From Vibrio sinaloensis DSM 21326 (lineage in GTDB: Bacteria > Pseudomonadota > Gammaproteobacteria > Enterobacterales > Vibrionaceae), in contig NZ_AEVT01000018.1 in assembly GCF_000189275.1 (NCBI RefSeq), forward strand, positions 291,554-355,553: 64,000 nucleotides of DNA. The letters run 5' to 3'. Shown here one piece after another: positions 1-9,301 of the stretch. The first letter of the stretch is position 1. The number at the start of each line of letters is the position of its first letter. Under the pieces are notes generated by a model that searched no databases, was not told the origin of the DNA, and saw only the letters and a list, made by a program, of their open reading frames with translations. A program made the position numbers and the translations under genes.

Positions 1-1506
1 ATGTTTGGATTCGGTGACACAGTGTGGCTGGCAACCGCTGACAGTGCTTCCTATTATGTCGATTGTTCTGCTTTTGGAATCTGCAATTTTGAACAACAGT
101 TAAAATCTAAAGTGTTGGCGCAAAGCTACACCTGTAGTCCAACCATTCGAATTCTCTCCCAAAATATGACGCCAGCTCAGCACCAAGCCGCCTGTGAAAA
201 AATGGGGTATGAAGAGGGGTATTTCCATACTCGATTAGAAACTGGCAACCAACCAGTCGCGGATGACCACAATATCCAACTGCAAGTGAATATCTTTGAT
301 AGTAGCGATGACTATGGCAAATACGCTGGGCCAATCTTTGACATCGACACCAATAATGGCGGTATGTATCTCGAAGGTGACCCAGCTACACCAGGTAACA
401 TTCCAAACTTTATTGCTTATGAAGCCTCTTATGCTAATGCTGAACATTTCGTCTGGAACCTAGAGCATGAGTACGTTCACTATCTTGATGGACGTTTTGA
501 TATGTACGGTGGGTTTAGTCATCCAACTGAAAAGGTTGTGTGGTGGAGTGAAGGGGTTGCTGAATACGTGGCTAACGAAGATCACAACCCGAGAGCGTTA
601 GAAACGATTCAAGATGGGTCAACGTACACGCTAAGCCAAATCTTTGAGACAACCTATGATGGCTTTGACGTTGACCGTATCTACCGCTGGGGTTACTTAG
701 CGGTGCGATTCATGTTTGAGCGCCACATGGATGAGGTCAACCGTATGCTGGTGGAAACACGTTCAGGGAATTGGGCGGCGTATAAAACCATTATTACTCA
801 ATGGTCGAGTGACTATCAGAGTGAATTTGAACAGTGGCAACAAGAATTGGTGAATGGCGGTCCACAGCAGACTCCACCCAATGCCGCTATCACAGTAACC
901 AACGAGGCAAAGGTTAATGAAACAGTTACATTCAGCAGCGCACGCAGCACGGATACAGACGGTCAAATTGTCGACTACTTCTGGGAGTTCGGCGACGGCG
1001 CGACAAGTCGCGAGGCCAATCCGACGCACCAATTCAGCCGTGCGGGTAACTACACGGTTCGCCTAACGGTCACCGATAATGATGGATTGACAGCAGAGAC
1101 CTATGCACCGCTAACGATTTTGGATGACTCACAGGGTGGAAACCCGAGTTTGCCGCAAGATTGTGCTCAGCGTAGCAAAATTTCTGGCGGTCAACTGGTC
1201 GTAGGGGAGGCGGTGTGTCTAGAGAGTCAATCCACCATTTGGCTGTCTATCCCCGCAGTAAACGAATCCAGCACAATGTCGATCACCTCGGCTAATGGCA
1301 GTGGCGATTTAAAGCTGGAATACAGTAACTTTGCGTGGCCGAACAGTGAAGGTTCAAATTTGCATGGTTGGTCAGCGAACCCTGGTAATGGTGAGTGTAT
1401 AACGGTTAACGGTCAGGCCAACTATTGGGGCTATCTCAAAGTCTCCGGTGACTTTGCCAATGCCGCGCTGGTGGTCGATTTTGATACACCGGGATGCCGC
1501 CAATAA
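1..1506 (+). CDS. Collagenase (M9 family), 3' part, cut by window start
   Basis: Secreted zinc metalloprotease that would degrade collagen outside the cell. The visible 501 residues contain the gluzincin motif HEYVH at residues 156-160, inside LEHEYVHYLDG. A downstream Glu (E188, in SEGVAEY) lies 28 residues after the second His, where M9 enzymes have the third zinc ligand. A PKD domain follows at about residues 293-375 (WEFGDG core). A C-terminal PPC-like beta domain with paired Cys ends the protein. Vibrio M9 collagenases are roughly 800 residues with signal peptide and activator domain, which are missing here. The ATG at base 1 is therefore probably internal and the true start lies upstream of the window. 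Family call is firm; exact substrate is inferred. Confidence 0.9.
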   Translation: MFGFGDTVWLATADSASYYVDCSAFGICNFEQQLKSKVLAQSYTCSPTIRILSQNMTPAQHQAACEKMGYEEGYFHTRLETGNQPVADDHNIQLQVNIFDSSDDYGKYAGPIFDIDTNNGGMYLEGDPATPGNIPNFIAYEASYANAEHFVWNLEHEYVHYLDGRFDMYGGFSHPTEKVVWWSEGVAEYVANEDHNPRALETIQDGSTYTLSQIFETTYDGFDVDRIYRWGYLAVRFMFERHMDEVNRMLVETRSGNWAAYKTIITQWSSDYQSEFEQWQQELVNGGPQQTPPNAAITVTNEAKVNETVTFSSARSTDTDGQIVDYFWEFGDGATSREANPTHQFSRAGNYTVRLTVTDNDGLTAETYAPLTILDDSQGGNPSLPQDCAQRSKISGGQLVVGEAVCLESQSTIWLSIPAVNESSTMSITSANGSGDLKLEYSNFAWPNSEGSNLHGWSANPGNGECITVNGQANYWGYLKVSGDFANAALVVDFDTPGCRQ

Positions 1507-1516
1507 CTATAACTTC

Positions 1517-1543
1517 AAGCCCAGCTCATGCTGGGCTTTTTGT
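1517..1543 (+). terminator. Rho-independent terminator after collagenase
   Basis: Perfect 9-bp stem AAGCCCAGC / GCTGGGCTT with a TCAT loop (1517-1538), followed by a T-rich tail, 10 bases after the collagenase stop codon. Confidence 0.85.
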
Positions 1544-1706
1544 TTAGAGGCAATGCGACTTCGTCGAATCAAAACGTGGTTAGTTATCTTGCATGGTGTT
1601 TAGGCAGCTCACTAAATTACTGTGAAATTTACAATGTAAATGATTGAGCCAAAGTGAGGTTTGGCACTACTCTCTAGCCAAGAACAATGCCGTATTCAAG
1701 CCGTGA
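1544..1706. other. Intergenic region between collagenase and lipoprotein 3' ends
   Basis: No gene seen. It holds a short perfect inverted repeat ATTTACA-a-TGTAAAT at 1627-1641 and a weak stem GCCAAA/TTTGGC around 1649-1665, which could terminate the minus-strand lipoprotein gene. Neither has a strong T tract. Confidence 0.4.
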
Positions 1707-2249
1707 TTATTCAACCGTTATTGCCACGTAGTTGGTTACAAATGGTGAGATGGTCACTTCGTTAGCCACATAGAAGTTATTACCAGTGTTACTGGATTCG
1801 AGCTTGAAATAGTAGGTGCCTGAAGCGACTGAGATATCTTTGTTGAAACCAGTATTAAATTTCACTTTATCGTCAACCAGCCAACCCTCTTTGGTGACTT
1901 CATAGATATAACCACCGCAGTTGACGGATCCAATGCGTGGGTGGATGCAACTTTCTAACACTAAAGTTGTTTTGGAGTTAGGATTTTTTTCAGTACGGGT
2001 GACCTCTATGGTGCCGTAATCTTTTTTTTGTCTCGTTGCGAACGCAGTGTATAGAGGTTCCTTTTCCACGCTGTAGCTTTTTCCATTCTTAACGACGGAG
2101 CCGTTACTGCTGCCTCCTACGGAGCCAAGTACTCCATTGATAGCACCATTTACCCCATCATTAACAACGTTTTCAATATCGTTGCTTGAACACCCAAACA
2201 GAGCGATAGAAGTAGCAAATGCCAAGCTGGCTTTGGCAAATTTCATCAT
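1707..2249 (-). CDS. Small lipoprotein of unknown function
   Basis: 180 residues. The N-terminus is a lipoprotein signal peptide with lipobox LFGC (Cys20) after a hydrophobic stretch, so the mature protein is lipid-anchored at the cell envelope. A Gly/Asn/Ser-rich linker follows at about residues 30-60. The C-terminal half is beta-rich and contains two Cys (ESCIHPRIGSVNCGG) that could form a disulfide. The tail resembles a small immunoglobulin-like or carbohydrate-binding fold, but I do not recognise the family. It is monocistronic, pointing toward the collagenase gene. The second position is also Met, so the start could be one codon later. Confidence 0.7.
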   Translation of the reverse strand: MMKFAKASLAFATSIALFGCSSNDIENVVNDGVNGAINGVLGSVGGSSNGSVVKNGKSYSVEKEPLYTAFATRQKKDYGTIEVTRTEKNPNSKTTLVLESCIHPRIGSVNCGGYIYEVTKEGWLVDDKVKFNTGFNKDISVASGTYYFKLESSNTGNNFYVANEVTISPFVTNYVAITVE

Positions 2250-2506
2250 GGTTTCTAATCCTTATAAGCGACTAACTTAGATAAATATTATTGTTATGAA
2301 TATGTTGGGTGTTATTTATAAAATAGATTGAGCTGAGCGATGAGCATAAGAGTGAATAACTTTGAGCTTAAATGGAGAGATTGCTGTCTATCTCGTTAAT
2401 GAGAACTGTTTTCACTTTGTTCACCGAGTTGTATACGCAGAAAGGGAGTTCGCTACACCGATGGGCAGTAAGGATAAAATTTGATCAAATATGCGATGTG
2501 TATATA

Positions 2507-2525
2507 ATTCGTATATTAAACGAAT
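2507..2525. promoter_or_regulatory. Palindrome in the ParD-like/map promoter
   Basis: Inverted repeat ATTCGT-N7-ACGAAT ending 14 bases before the ParD-like ATG at 2540. Its position and symmetry suit an autoregulatory operator for a ribbon-helix-helix protein. It sits in an AT-rich stretch that also offers -10-like sequences such as TATAAT at 2503-2508. Confidence 0.5.
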
Positions 2526-2539
2526 ATGGTGTACTAGCT

Positions 2540-2767
2540 ATGGGTATAGTAAAAATCTCGGATGAACTGCACGAGGAGTTACGTAAGGCGAGCTCGGTGA
2601 TGTCACGTTCAATCAATTCACAGGCGGAGTTCTGGATCAAAATAGGCATGCTCGCGGAGCTTCATCCGCAACTCTCATTTAACCAACTGGTGAGTGATCT
2701 CATGAAGTCGGCGCAAGTGTCGAGCCACAACCTTTCTACTTCTGAGAGTGTCGCAGCCAATGACTAA
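2540..2767 (+). CDS. ParD-like antitoxin-family protein
   Basis: 75 residues starting MGIVKISDELHEELRKASS, which matches the ParD_like family of ribbon-helix-helix type antitoxins: a beta-strand (VKIS) followed by helices containing SRSINSQAEFWIKIG. The open frame extends upstream to 2372, but those 56 codons look non-coding and the family begins at the internal ATG. A palindrome lies just upstream. No ParE/RelE-type toxin is adjacent. Instead the gene overlaps the next gene, a methionine aminopeptidase, by 8 bases. The role is probably transcriptional autoregulation of the pair or an orphan antitoxin. Family call is good; function is open. Confidence 0.7.
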   Translation: MGIVKISDELHEELRKASSVMSRSINSQAEFWIKIGMLAELHPQLSFNQLVSDLMKSAQVSSHNLSTSESVAAND

Positions 2768-3548
2768 TCCAGTCACGATTAAGTCAGCTAATGAAGTGGA
2801 GCTGATGCGAGAGTCAGGTAAGTTGTTGGCCAGCGTATTTGAAATGCTGGAAGGGTATGTTCGCCCTGGCCTTTCAACGATGGAGATCAACGATACTGTC
2901 GAGCGATTCATTGTCGATCAACTGCATGCTCGTCCAGCCAGCAAGGGTCAATATGATTATCAATATGTACTTAACTCCTCTCTGAATGACGTTGTATGTC
3001 ATGGTGTGCCAAAAGCTAATCAGATCTTGAAAAACGGTGATATTGTCAATCTAGACATCACCTTAGAGAAGAAGGGTTTTATTGCAGATTCGAGCAAAAT
3101 GTTCGTCATGCCGGGTGCCACACCATTGGCGAAAAAGCTTGTGGAGGTCACGTATCAGGCAATGTGGCAAGGGATCTCGCAAGTTAAGCCGGGGGCACGG
3201 CTGGGGGATATCGGCCACGCGATTCAAAGCTACGCCGAGTCTTTTGGTTACAGCATTGTACGAGAGTACTGTGGTCATGGTATTGGTCGCGAAATGCATG
3301 AAGCTCCACAAGTCTTACACTACGGTTTGCCCGATACTGGGTTAGTGCTCAAAGAGGGTATGACTTTCACCATTGAACCTATGGTCAATCAAGGAACCGC
3401 AAAAACTAAGACCAAGAAAGACGGTTGGACGGTTGTAACGCGCGATAAAAAACTGTCAGCTCAGTGCGAGCACACCATACTCGTAACGGCGAATGGGTAT
3501 GAAGTTCTCACTCTGAGAGCAGATGAAGCGCTGCCAGAAAGTCAATAA
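2760..3548 (+). CDS. map: Type I methionine aminopeptidase
   Basis: Cytoplasmic enzyme that removes the initiator Met from nascent proteins. The five metal ligands of the M24A fold are visible: Asp in NLDITLEKKG, Asp in IADSSKMF, His in GHGIGREMHEAP, Glu in FTIEPMVNQG and Glu in QCEHTILV. Length is 262 residues from the ATG, as in E. coli MAP. A GTG at 2748 is an alternative start, but the GAGAG element at 2744-2748 only has usable spacing to the ATG at 2760. It overlaps the ParD-like gene by 8 bases, which implies coupled translation. Vibrios carry another MAP gene beside rpsB, so this is probably a second, accessory copy. Confidence 0.9.
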   Translation: MTNPVTIKSANEVELMRESGKLLASVFEMLEGYVRPGLSTMEINDTVERFIVDQLHARPASKGQYDYQYVLNSSLNDVVCHGVPKANQILKNGDIVNLDITLEKKGFIADSSKMFVMPGATPLAKKLVEVTYQAMWQGISQVKPGARLGDIGHAIQSYAESFGYSIVREYCGHGIGREMHEAPQVLHYGLPDTGLVLKEGMTFTIEPMVNQGTAKTKTKKDGWTVVTRDKKLSAQCEHTILVTANGYEVLTLRADEALPESQ

Positions 3549-3570
3549 AGGCTTCTGACAGCGTGGAGGG

Positions 3571-5358
3571 TTAAATAGCGGCGGTGGCTTGTTGCAACCA
3601 AGCTTGTTCTTGTGAGTTAAGGTCGCCAGATAGGGCTTGCCAACAGCGCTGATGATAGCGGTTTAACCAATCAATCTCTGACTGTTCGAGCAGGGATTTA
3701 TCCAGCATATGAGTGGCGATTGGCGCCAAAGTGATGGTTTCAAATCCGTAAAAGGTGCCAAACTCATTTTCTTCAATTTCCACCACTTTCATGATGTTTT
3801 CAATACGCACTCCATGAACTCCCTCACGATAGACGCCTGGTTCATTGGTGATCACCATGCCCGGTTTCAGAGCGACTTCCGCGGGGTTTTGTGAAAAGTT
3901 CTGCGGCCCTTCGTGAACGTTGAGACACATGCCTACGCCATGCCCAGTACCGCATTTGTAATCGATGCCATACTGCCACAATACTCCGCGTGCCATGATG
4001 TCGAGGTTTGCTCCAGTCGCACCGCGCATAAAGCGAGATTGAGTCAAACGTATTACGGCTTTGAGGACCAGTGTGTAATCGGTGCGCTCGCGATCGCTAG
4101 GCGTACCAAAATGAAAAGTGCGAGTAATGTCAGTCGTGCCGCCTGGATACTGTGCGCCAGAATCGACTAAGAAAAAGCTTTTCTCCGTGACGTCGTAGTT
4201 ACTGCTTTCATCGGCTGCGTAGTGCATTTTGGCCCCATGTTCCGCGAAGCCTGCAATGGTACGAAAGCTCTCACCAATATAGTCTTCATTCAATTTGCGG
4301 TAGCCCGTCAAGGTTTGCTCGGCGCTGAGCTCAGTGACTTGGCCACTTGGCACTTGCTCATCGAGCCACTTCATAAATCTCACCATCGCAATCCCATCTT
4401 TGCGTAACGTCTCTTCCATGCTTATTAGCTCGGTAGGGTTTTTCTGCGCTTTCATGTCCGTGACAATGCAAGGCTGGTTGACTAGCTCAAGTTCTGGTTT
4501 GACTTGCTGGACGGTAAGACTGTCGCAATATCTTTCGCTGTAGATAACGCGAGCACCGTTTGCTAGTAAGTTCAAAGCGGCACCGAGGTGCTCGTAGTCA
4601 TGCAGATGAATGTTGTGTTCTGTGAGGCTGGCCACCACTTCGGCCGTCAGTTTGTCGCTATCAACAAATAATCGTGCGCTACTTTGCTCGACAAGAAGAT
4701 AGCTTTCAGAGAGAGGGCAGTAAGCGGTATCGCCACCGCGAATATTGAGTGTCCACATCACATCGTCTAGGGTGGAAATCAGCAAGGCATCCGCTTGTTG
4801 CTGGCTTAGGTATTGGCGAAGCACTCTAATCTTGCTACTGGTGGTTTCCCCTGCAACAGTGAGTGGGTGGGTAAATAAGTGGCCTTTCGGACGACTAGGG
4901 CGGTCTAGCCAGAGAGGACTAAGCAAATCGTACTCGAGGACAATCGTTACAGATTTTCCTGCTAACGCCTCAGTCAATTGACGGTAAAACGACTGGCTGA
5001 TACTGCGACCATCGACACCCACTTTTGCGCCTTCGGGTAAGGTTTCTGCGAGCCACTGCGGAATGGTCGGCGTTTCGGCCAATTTGGCTTTAAACAAGCT
5101 CAAGCCTGAACCCTGTAACTGCTCTGCTCCTTGAATGTAATAGCGACCGTCAGTCCAAAGACCACCGCCTTCAGGCGTAATGACAACATCGCCCGCCGAT
5201 CCTGTAAAACCTGATATCCACTGTCTTGCCAACCAATACTCGGCAGAGTATTCGCTAGAATGAGGGTCATTATTGGTGACGATATAAGCATCAAACTCAT
5301 GGCTTTTCATGCTGTTACGTAATGCGTTCAAACGTTGAGGAATTGTGGTTAATGTCAT
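3571..5358 (-). CDS. Xaa-Pro aminopeptidase (M24B, aminopeptidase P-like)
   Basis: 595 residues. Predicted cytoplasmic metallopeptidase that cleaves the N-terminal residue from peptides with Pro in second position. The creatinase N-domains cover about residues 1-310. The pita-bread catalytic domain follows, with ligands visible as Asp in LVDSGAQYPGG, Asp in TDITRTFHFG, His in GTGHGVGMCLNVHEGP, Glu in ITNEPGVY and Glu in VRIENIMK. The length fits the long eukaryote-like AMPP form rather than 440-residue PepP. The start at 5358 was chosen because its ATG overlaps the oppF TGA as ATGA; the longer frame to 5463 lies inside oppF. As last gene of the opp operon it would process imported Xaa-Pro peptides. 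Confidence 0.9.
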   Translation of the reverse strand: MTLTTIPQRLNALRNSMKSHEFDAYIVTNNDPHSSEYSAEYWLARQWISGFTGSAGDVVITPEGGGLWTDGRYYIQGAEQLQGSGLSLFKAKLAETPTIPQWLAETLPEGAKVGVDGRSISQSFYRQLTEALAGKSVTIVLEYDLLSPLWLDRPSRPKGHLFTHPLTVAGETTSSKIRVLRQYLSQQQADALLISTLDDVMWTLNIRGGDTAYCPLSESYLLVEQSSARLFVDSDKLTAEVVASLTEHNIHLHDYEHLGAALNLLANGARVIYSERYCDSLTVQQVKPELELVNQPCIVTDMKAQKNPTELISMEETLRKDGIAMVRFMKWLDEQVPSGQVTELSAEQTLTGYRKLNEDYIGESFRTIAGFAEHGAKMHYAADESSNYDVTEKSFFLVDSGAQYPGGTTDITRTFHFGTPSDRERTDYTLVLKAVIRLTQSRFMRGATGANLDIMARGVLWQYGIDYKCGTGHGVGMCLNVHEGPQNFSQNPAEVALKPGMVITNEPGVYREGVHGVRIENIMKVVEIEENEFGTFYGFETITLAPIATHMLDKSLLEQSEIDWLNRYHQRCWQALSGDLNSQEQAWLQQATAAI

Positions 5359-6353
5359 AGAGCAGGACTTCCTAGCAGAGTATGGGTACAGAAAATATGG
5401 TGGTCTGGCTGACCACTTCGTGTCGGGTTTTGTTCGCCACACAGTTCGGTCGCACTGGGGCAACGTGTGCGGAACACACAGCCACTGGGTGGATTTAGCG
5501 GCGAGGGCAAATCACCGGGCAGTAGCTGAATGTCTCGTTGGCGAGCCAATGTTGGATGAGCAATCGGGACAGCGGAAAGTAGAGCCTTGGTGTACGGATG
5601 CTGGGCTTGGTCAAATACTTTGTCATAGCGACCGACTTCCATGGGCTTGCCTAAATACATCACCATGACGCGGTCGCTGATATGACGAACCACGCTGAGA
5701 TCATGGGCGATCATCACTAGCGTCAGCCCCATTTCTTGCTTTAAATCATCGAGTAAGTTGATTACTTGAGCTTGGATGGAGACATCCAATGCGCTGACTG
5801 GCTCATCGCACACCACCAGATCGGGTTTGAGGATCAAAGCACGCGCTATGCCGACTCGCTGGCATTGGCCGCCTGAAAACTCATGGGGGTAGCGGTTTCG
5901 TTGACTGGCAAGTAAGCCAACTTTGTCCATCATGGCGATAACTCGTCGTTCAACTTCTGGACGTTTTAAGTGTGGTTCGTGGGTGAGTAAAGGCTCTGCA
6001 ATACACTCCGAAATTGTTAAGCGAGGATTTAAGCATGCGGACGGGTCTTGAAACACCATTTGGAATTCACGGCGACGCACCGCTAACTCATGTTTGCCAA
6101 ATCCGCGCATGTTTTCACCTTTCCAGTTTAGCTCTCCGGAAGACGGTTCGATAAGGCGCAGTAGGGCTCGGGCAAGGGTCGATTTACCACAACCGGACTC
6201 TCCCACCACCCCAAGTGTTTCACCGCGGTAGACGTCAAGGTCAATACCATCCACCGCTTTAACCACTTTTCGTTTACTGGGAAGAATGTGCTTATTGATT
6301 GGGAAATGGACCTTTAAGTCACGTGCTGATAGCAATATCTCTTGATGGGGCAT
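5355..6353 (-). CDS. oppF: Oligopeptide ABC transporter ATP-binding protein OppF-like
   Basis: 332 residues, one of two ATPases that power peptide import at the inner membrane. Walker A GESGCGKST, signature FSGGQCQRVGIARAL and Walker B VVCDEPVSALD are intact. The oligopeptide/dipeptide C-terminal extension is present, with Cys residues in CVFRTRCPSA and ELCGEQNP that in this family can bind an iron-sulfur cluster. A GGAGA ribosome site precedes the ATG. It lies 9 bases after oppD and shares ATGA with the aminopeptidase gene. Assignment as F rather than D rests on gene order. Confidence 0.92.
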   Translation of the reverse strand: MPHQEILLSARDLKVHFPINKHILPSKRKVVKAVDGIDLDVYRGETLGVVGESGCGKSTLARALLRLIEPSSGELNWKGENMRGFGKHELAVRRREFQMVFQDPSACLNPRLTISECIAEPLLTHEPHLKRPEVERRVIAMMDKVGLLASQRNRYPHEFSGGQCQRVGIARALILKPDLVVCDEPVSALDVSIQAQVINLLDDLKQEMGLTLVMIAHDLSVVRHISDRVMVMYLGKPMEVGRYDKVFDQAQHPYTKALLSAVPIAHPTLARQRDIQLLPGDLPSPLNPPSGCVFRTRCPSATELCGEQNPTRSGQPDHHIFCTHTLLGSPAL

Positions 6354-6362
6354 TTTTATCTC

Positions 6363-7352
6363 CTAAGCGCGTCGAACGATGGGGGTAATGATGTCACTTG
6401 GTGTGACATGACATGCCAGTCCTTGTGAGGAGGTCAGTGAGCGAAACGCAGGCATAGCGGCACTGCACTCCGCTCGATACTGATGACAGCGCTCTTTAAA
6501 TGGACAGCCTTTATTATGAATAAGTGCACTGGGTGGATTACCGGGAATGGTCGGCAAGCGAGCCATATCTTGGGTAATCGATGGGATAGCCTTAAGTAAG
6601 CCTTGCGTGTATGGGTGGGCGGGAGAGTCAAAAATAGAATCGGTATCTGACTCTTCCATTTTACGCCCTCCGTACATGACCAATACCCGGTCACACATTT
6701 CGGCGACGACGCCCATATCGTGTGTAATCAGCAAAATGGCGGTATTGAACTCTGCTTGTAGCTCACGAAGTAAGGCTAAGATCTGTGCTTGAACCGTGAC
6801 ATCCAAAGCCGTGGTGGGTTCATCGGCGATCAAGAGTTCTGGTTTACATAAAAGAGCCATCGCAATCATGACTCGTTGGCGCATGCCACCAGACATCTCA
6901 TGTGGGTATTGCGCCATTCGGGTCGCTGCCGAAGGAATGCGTACCGCATCAAGCATCGCAATCGCTTCTTGTTCAGCAGAGTGACGGCTCATCCCTTTGT
7001 GAATCATCAATACTTCTGAAAGTTGTTTACCCACTTTCATAAATGGATTGAGAGAGGTCATCGGGTCTTGGAAGATCATGCCGATTTTCTCCGCACGAAC
7101 GTGGTTGAGCTGGCTTTTGGTCATGGTCAGCAGGTTTTCACCATGAAAGTTAGCCGCGCCGCTGACGACTCCGTTATCGGCAGTAAGCCCCATCAAAGCA
7201 AAGACCGACTGGCTTTTGCCAGAGCCGGACTCGCCGACGATGCCGAGTGTCTCCCCTTTATTCACGGAATAAGAAAGATCGCTGACCGCTTGAACTAAGC
7301 CGTCGGGCGTCTGAAAGCGAACGTTCATGTTCTCGATAGATAGAATACTCAT
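6363..7352 (-). CDS. oppD: Oligopeptide ABC transporter ATP-binding protein OppD-like
   Basis: 329 residues, partner ATPase to OppF. It has Walker A GESGSGKS, signature [15 protein letters not shown] and Walker [13 protein letters not shown]. The C-terminal oligopeptide domain has the Cys-containing segment [20 protein letters not shown] precedes the ATG. It is separated by only 9 bases from oppC and from oppF, so the genes are cotranscribed. Confidence 0.92.
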   Translation of the reverse strand: MSILSIENMNVRFQTPDGLVQAVSDLSYSVNKGETLGIVGESGSGKSQSVFALMGLTADNGVVSGAANFHGENLLTMTKSQLNHVRAEKIGMIFQDPMTSLNPFMKVGKQLSEVLMIHKGMSRHSAEQEAIAMLDAVRIPSAATRMAQYPHEMSGGMRQRVMIAMALLCKPELLIADEPTTALDVTVQAQILALLRELQAEFNTAILLITHDMGVVAEMCDRVLVMYGGRKMEESDTDSIFDSPAHPYTQGLLKAIPSITQDMARLPTIPGNPPSALIHNKGCPFKERCHQYRAECSAAMPAFRSLTSSQGLACHVTPSDIITPIVRRA

Positions 7353-7361
7353 AGCAGCTCC

Positions 7362-8291
7362 TTAGCGATCTTTCGGGTCGAGCGCGTCGCGCAAGCCATC
7401 ACCAATAAAGTTAAAACAGAACAGGGTGGCGACGAGAAACAGAGACGGGAACAGCAATTGCCAGAGCGCGACATCTATGGTTTTGGCCCCTTCTGATATT
7501 AGTATCCCCCAGCTGGTATCCGGTGGCTGAACGCCGAGGCCAAGGAAGCTTAAAAACGATTCAAACATGATAAAACCCGGTACCATGAGCGAGGAATAGA
7601 CCATGACGATACCCAGCACATTAGGCAGCACATGACGACGCACGATAGTAAAACGGGATACGCCTATAGAGTGGGCGGCTTCAATAAACTCTCGTTTCTT
7701 AATACTGAATGTGACGCCACGAACGACCCGAGCAATTCCCAACCAAGAGACCATGCCTATGACGACAAAGATCAGATAGATGTTATTGCCAAACAGAGTG
7801 ACGAATAGGATTACGAGGAACATAAACGGCACCGAGTCGAGCACTTCGATGATGCGCATCATGGTGCTGTCCACTAAGCCACCCATGTAGCCAGACAGAG
7901 CGCCCCAAGCCGTACCGATAACAACAGCCACCAAAGCGCCCATAAAGCCGACCATAATCGACAGTCGCCCTCCTTGCATGGTTCTAGCGAACAAGTCTTG
8001 GCCTAAATCATCGGTACCAAAATAGTGGCCAGAGCTGATAGACGGTTTGCCCAGTTCATAAGGATCGACAACCACATTCCAGTCAATTTCATCATGGCCA
8101 AAAGCAGCAAGGTGCGGGCCGAACGTTATACATAGGACAATAAAGCACAGCACGTAGATTGAGGTCATGGCGGCGCGGTTTTGGCGAAAGCGAGTCCAGG
8201 CGTCCTGCCACAAGCTGCGGCCTTCAACCGCTTCCAAATTAGAGCTCATTTGATCCGCCAGCTCATTGGCATCAATGCGTTTAGTTAACAT
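7362..8291 (-). CDS. oppC: Oligopeptide ABC transporter permease OppC-like
   Basis: 309 residues. An N-terminal cytoplasmic extension of about 40 residues precedes the first membrane helix (YVLCFIVLCITFGP), as in OppC/DppC. The BPD permease domain carries the EAA loop EAAHSIGVSRFTIVRRHVLP, which docks on the ATPases. Five to six membrane segments are visible. The strong ribosome site AGGAGGTGACGA precedes the ATG. It forms the inner-membrane channel with OppB. Confidence 0.92.
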   Translation of the reverse strand: MLTKRIDANELADQMSSNLEAVEGRSLWQDAWTRFRQNRAAMTSIYVLCFIVLCITFGPHLAAFGHDEIDWNVVVDPYELGKPSISSGHYFGTDDLGQDLFARTMQGGRLSIMVGFMGALVAVVIGTAWGALSGYMGGLVDSTMMRIIEVLDSVPFMFLVILFVTLFGNNIYLIFVVIGMVSWLGIARVVRGVTFSIKKREFIEAAHSIGVSRFTIVRRHVLPNVLGIVMVYSSLMVPGFIMFESFLSFLGLGVQPPDTSWGILISEGAKTIDVALWQLLFPSLFLVATLFCFNFIGDGLRDALDPKDR

Positions 8292-8301
8292 TCGTCACCT
8301 C

Positions 8302-9222
8302 CTATATACGAATGCGCGGGTCAATAACGGTGTAGAGAATATCGACCACCAAGTTGAAAAAGATGGTCAGCGCAGCGACGATCAGCGTGATTCCCATCAC
8401 TAGCCCGTAATCCCGATTGAGCGCACCTGACACGAAGTGTTGACCCATGCCACCGGTACTAAAGAAAATATCGATGATGACGGAGCCGGTAATGACCGCG
8501 ACAAAACTGGGACCCAACATGGCGATAATCGGGATAAGGGATGGACGTAAAGCGTGATGAAACAAGATGTAGCTGGTGGACAACCCTTTGGCTTTCGCAG
8601 TTCGAATATAGGGTTGATTGAGGGTTTCAATCATGGCGCCGCGCATTACCCTAGCAATACTGGCGACAGACCCGATGGCTAAGCTGAGCACGGGTAATAC
8701 CAAAAATGACAACTCACCGCCTTCCCAACCACCGGCTGGCAATAAATTGAGATGAATGGAGAAAATGGTAACTAATACTGGCGCCAGTACGAAGGCAGGG
8801 ATAACGACACCTGTCATCGATAAAGACATCAGTAAGTAGTCGAGTTTGCCATTGCGGTTTAGCGCAGCAATGGTGCCTAATACCATGCCAAGTGGAACAG
8901 AGATGCAAAAAGAGATCACTCCCAGTACCGCAGAAACGGGCCAAGATTGTGCGACTAACTGCGTGACCGTGAAATCTTGGTAGACGAAGCTCGGCCCTAG
9001 ATCACCTTGAATAAAATTGCTGATGTAGATGAAGAACTGAACGATGAAGGGTTCGTTTAGATGAAACTTAGCCTCGATATTGGCGCGGACAACTTCCGGC
9101 ATTGGGCGTTCCATATCGAAGGGACCACCCGGCGCAATGTGCATTAGCCAGAATGAGACTAATGCAATGAACAGTAGCGTGGGTACCGCGATGAGTAACC
9201 GGCGAAGAATATACAACAACAT
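8302..9222 (-). CDS. oppB: Oligopeptide ABC transporter permease OppB-like
   Basis: 306 residues with six predicted membrane segments, starting MLLYILRRLLIAVPTLLFI, the typical DppB/OppB N-terminus. The EAA-like loop is RTAKAKGLSTSYILFHHALRP. Transcription from oppA must read through a hairpin at 9241-9287 to reach it, so the permease and ATPase genes are probably expressed below oppA. It ends 10 bases before oppC. Confidence 0.92.
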   Translation of the reverse strand: MLLYILRRLLIAVPTLLFIALVSFWLMHIAPGGPFDMERPMPEVVRANIEAKFHLNEPFIVQFFIYISNFIQGDLGPSFVYQDFTVTQLVAQSWPVSAVLGVISFCISVPLGMVLGTIAALNRNGKLDYLLMSLSMTGVVIPAFVLAPVLVTIFSIHLNLLPAGGWEGGELSFLVLPVLSLAIGSVASIARVMRGAMIETLNQPYIRTAKAKGLSTSYILFHHALRPSLIPIIAMLGPSFVAVITGSVIIDIFFSTGGMGQHFVSGALNRDYGLVMGITLIVAALTIFFNLVVDILYTVIDPRIRI

Positions 9223-9240
9223 GACGTATCCTTTCGTTAG

Positions 9241-9287
9241 AAAAAAGCCCGAGACCTACAGGGACAAAGAATTATGTAGGCTCGGGC
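9241..9287 (-). terminator. Partial terminator between oppA and oppB
   Basis: On the minus strand a stem GCCCGAG-CCTACA / TGTAGG-T-CTCGGGC (9247-9287, one bulged base, 14-base loop) is followed by six T (9246-9241). It lies 15 bases after the oppA stop and 19 bases before the oppB start. It could attenuate readthrough or protect the 3' end of oppA mRNA, giving excess binding protein. Confidence 0.75.
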
Positions 9288-9301
9288 AAACCGTCCCAGT
9301 A

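Noticed and set aside
2372..2539. N-terminal extension of the ParD-like frame
   Set aside because: The extra 56 codons cover the promoter and palindrome and do not resemble the family, which begins at the ATG at 2540.
5359..5463. Longer aminopeptidase P start
   Set aside because: The extension lies inside oppF in another frame; the ATGA overlap start gives the normal N-terminus.
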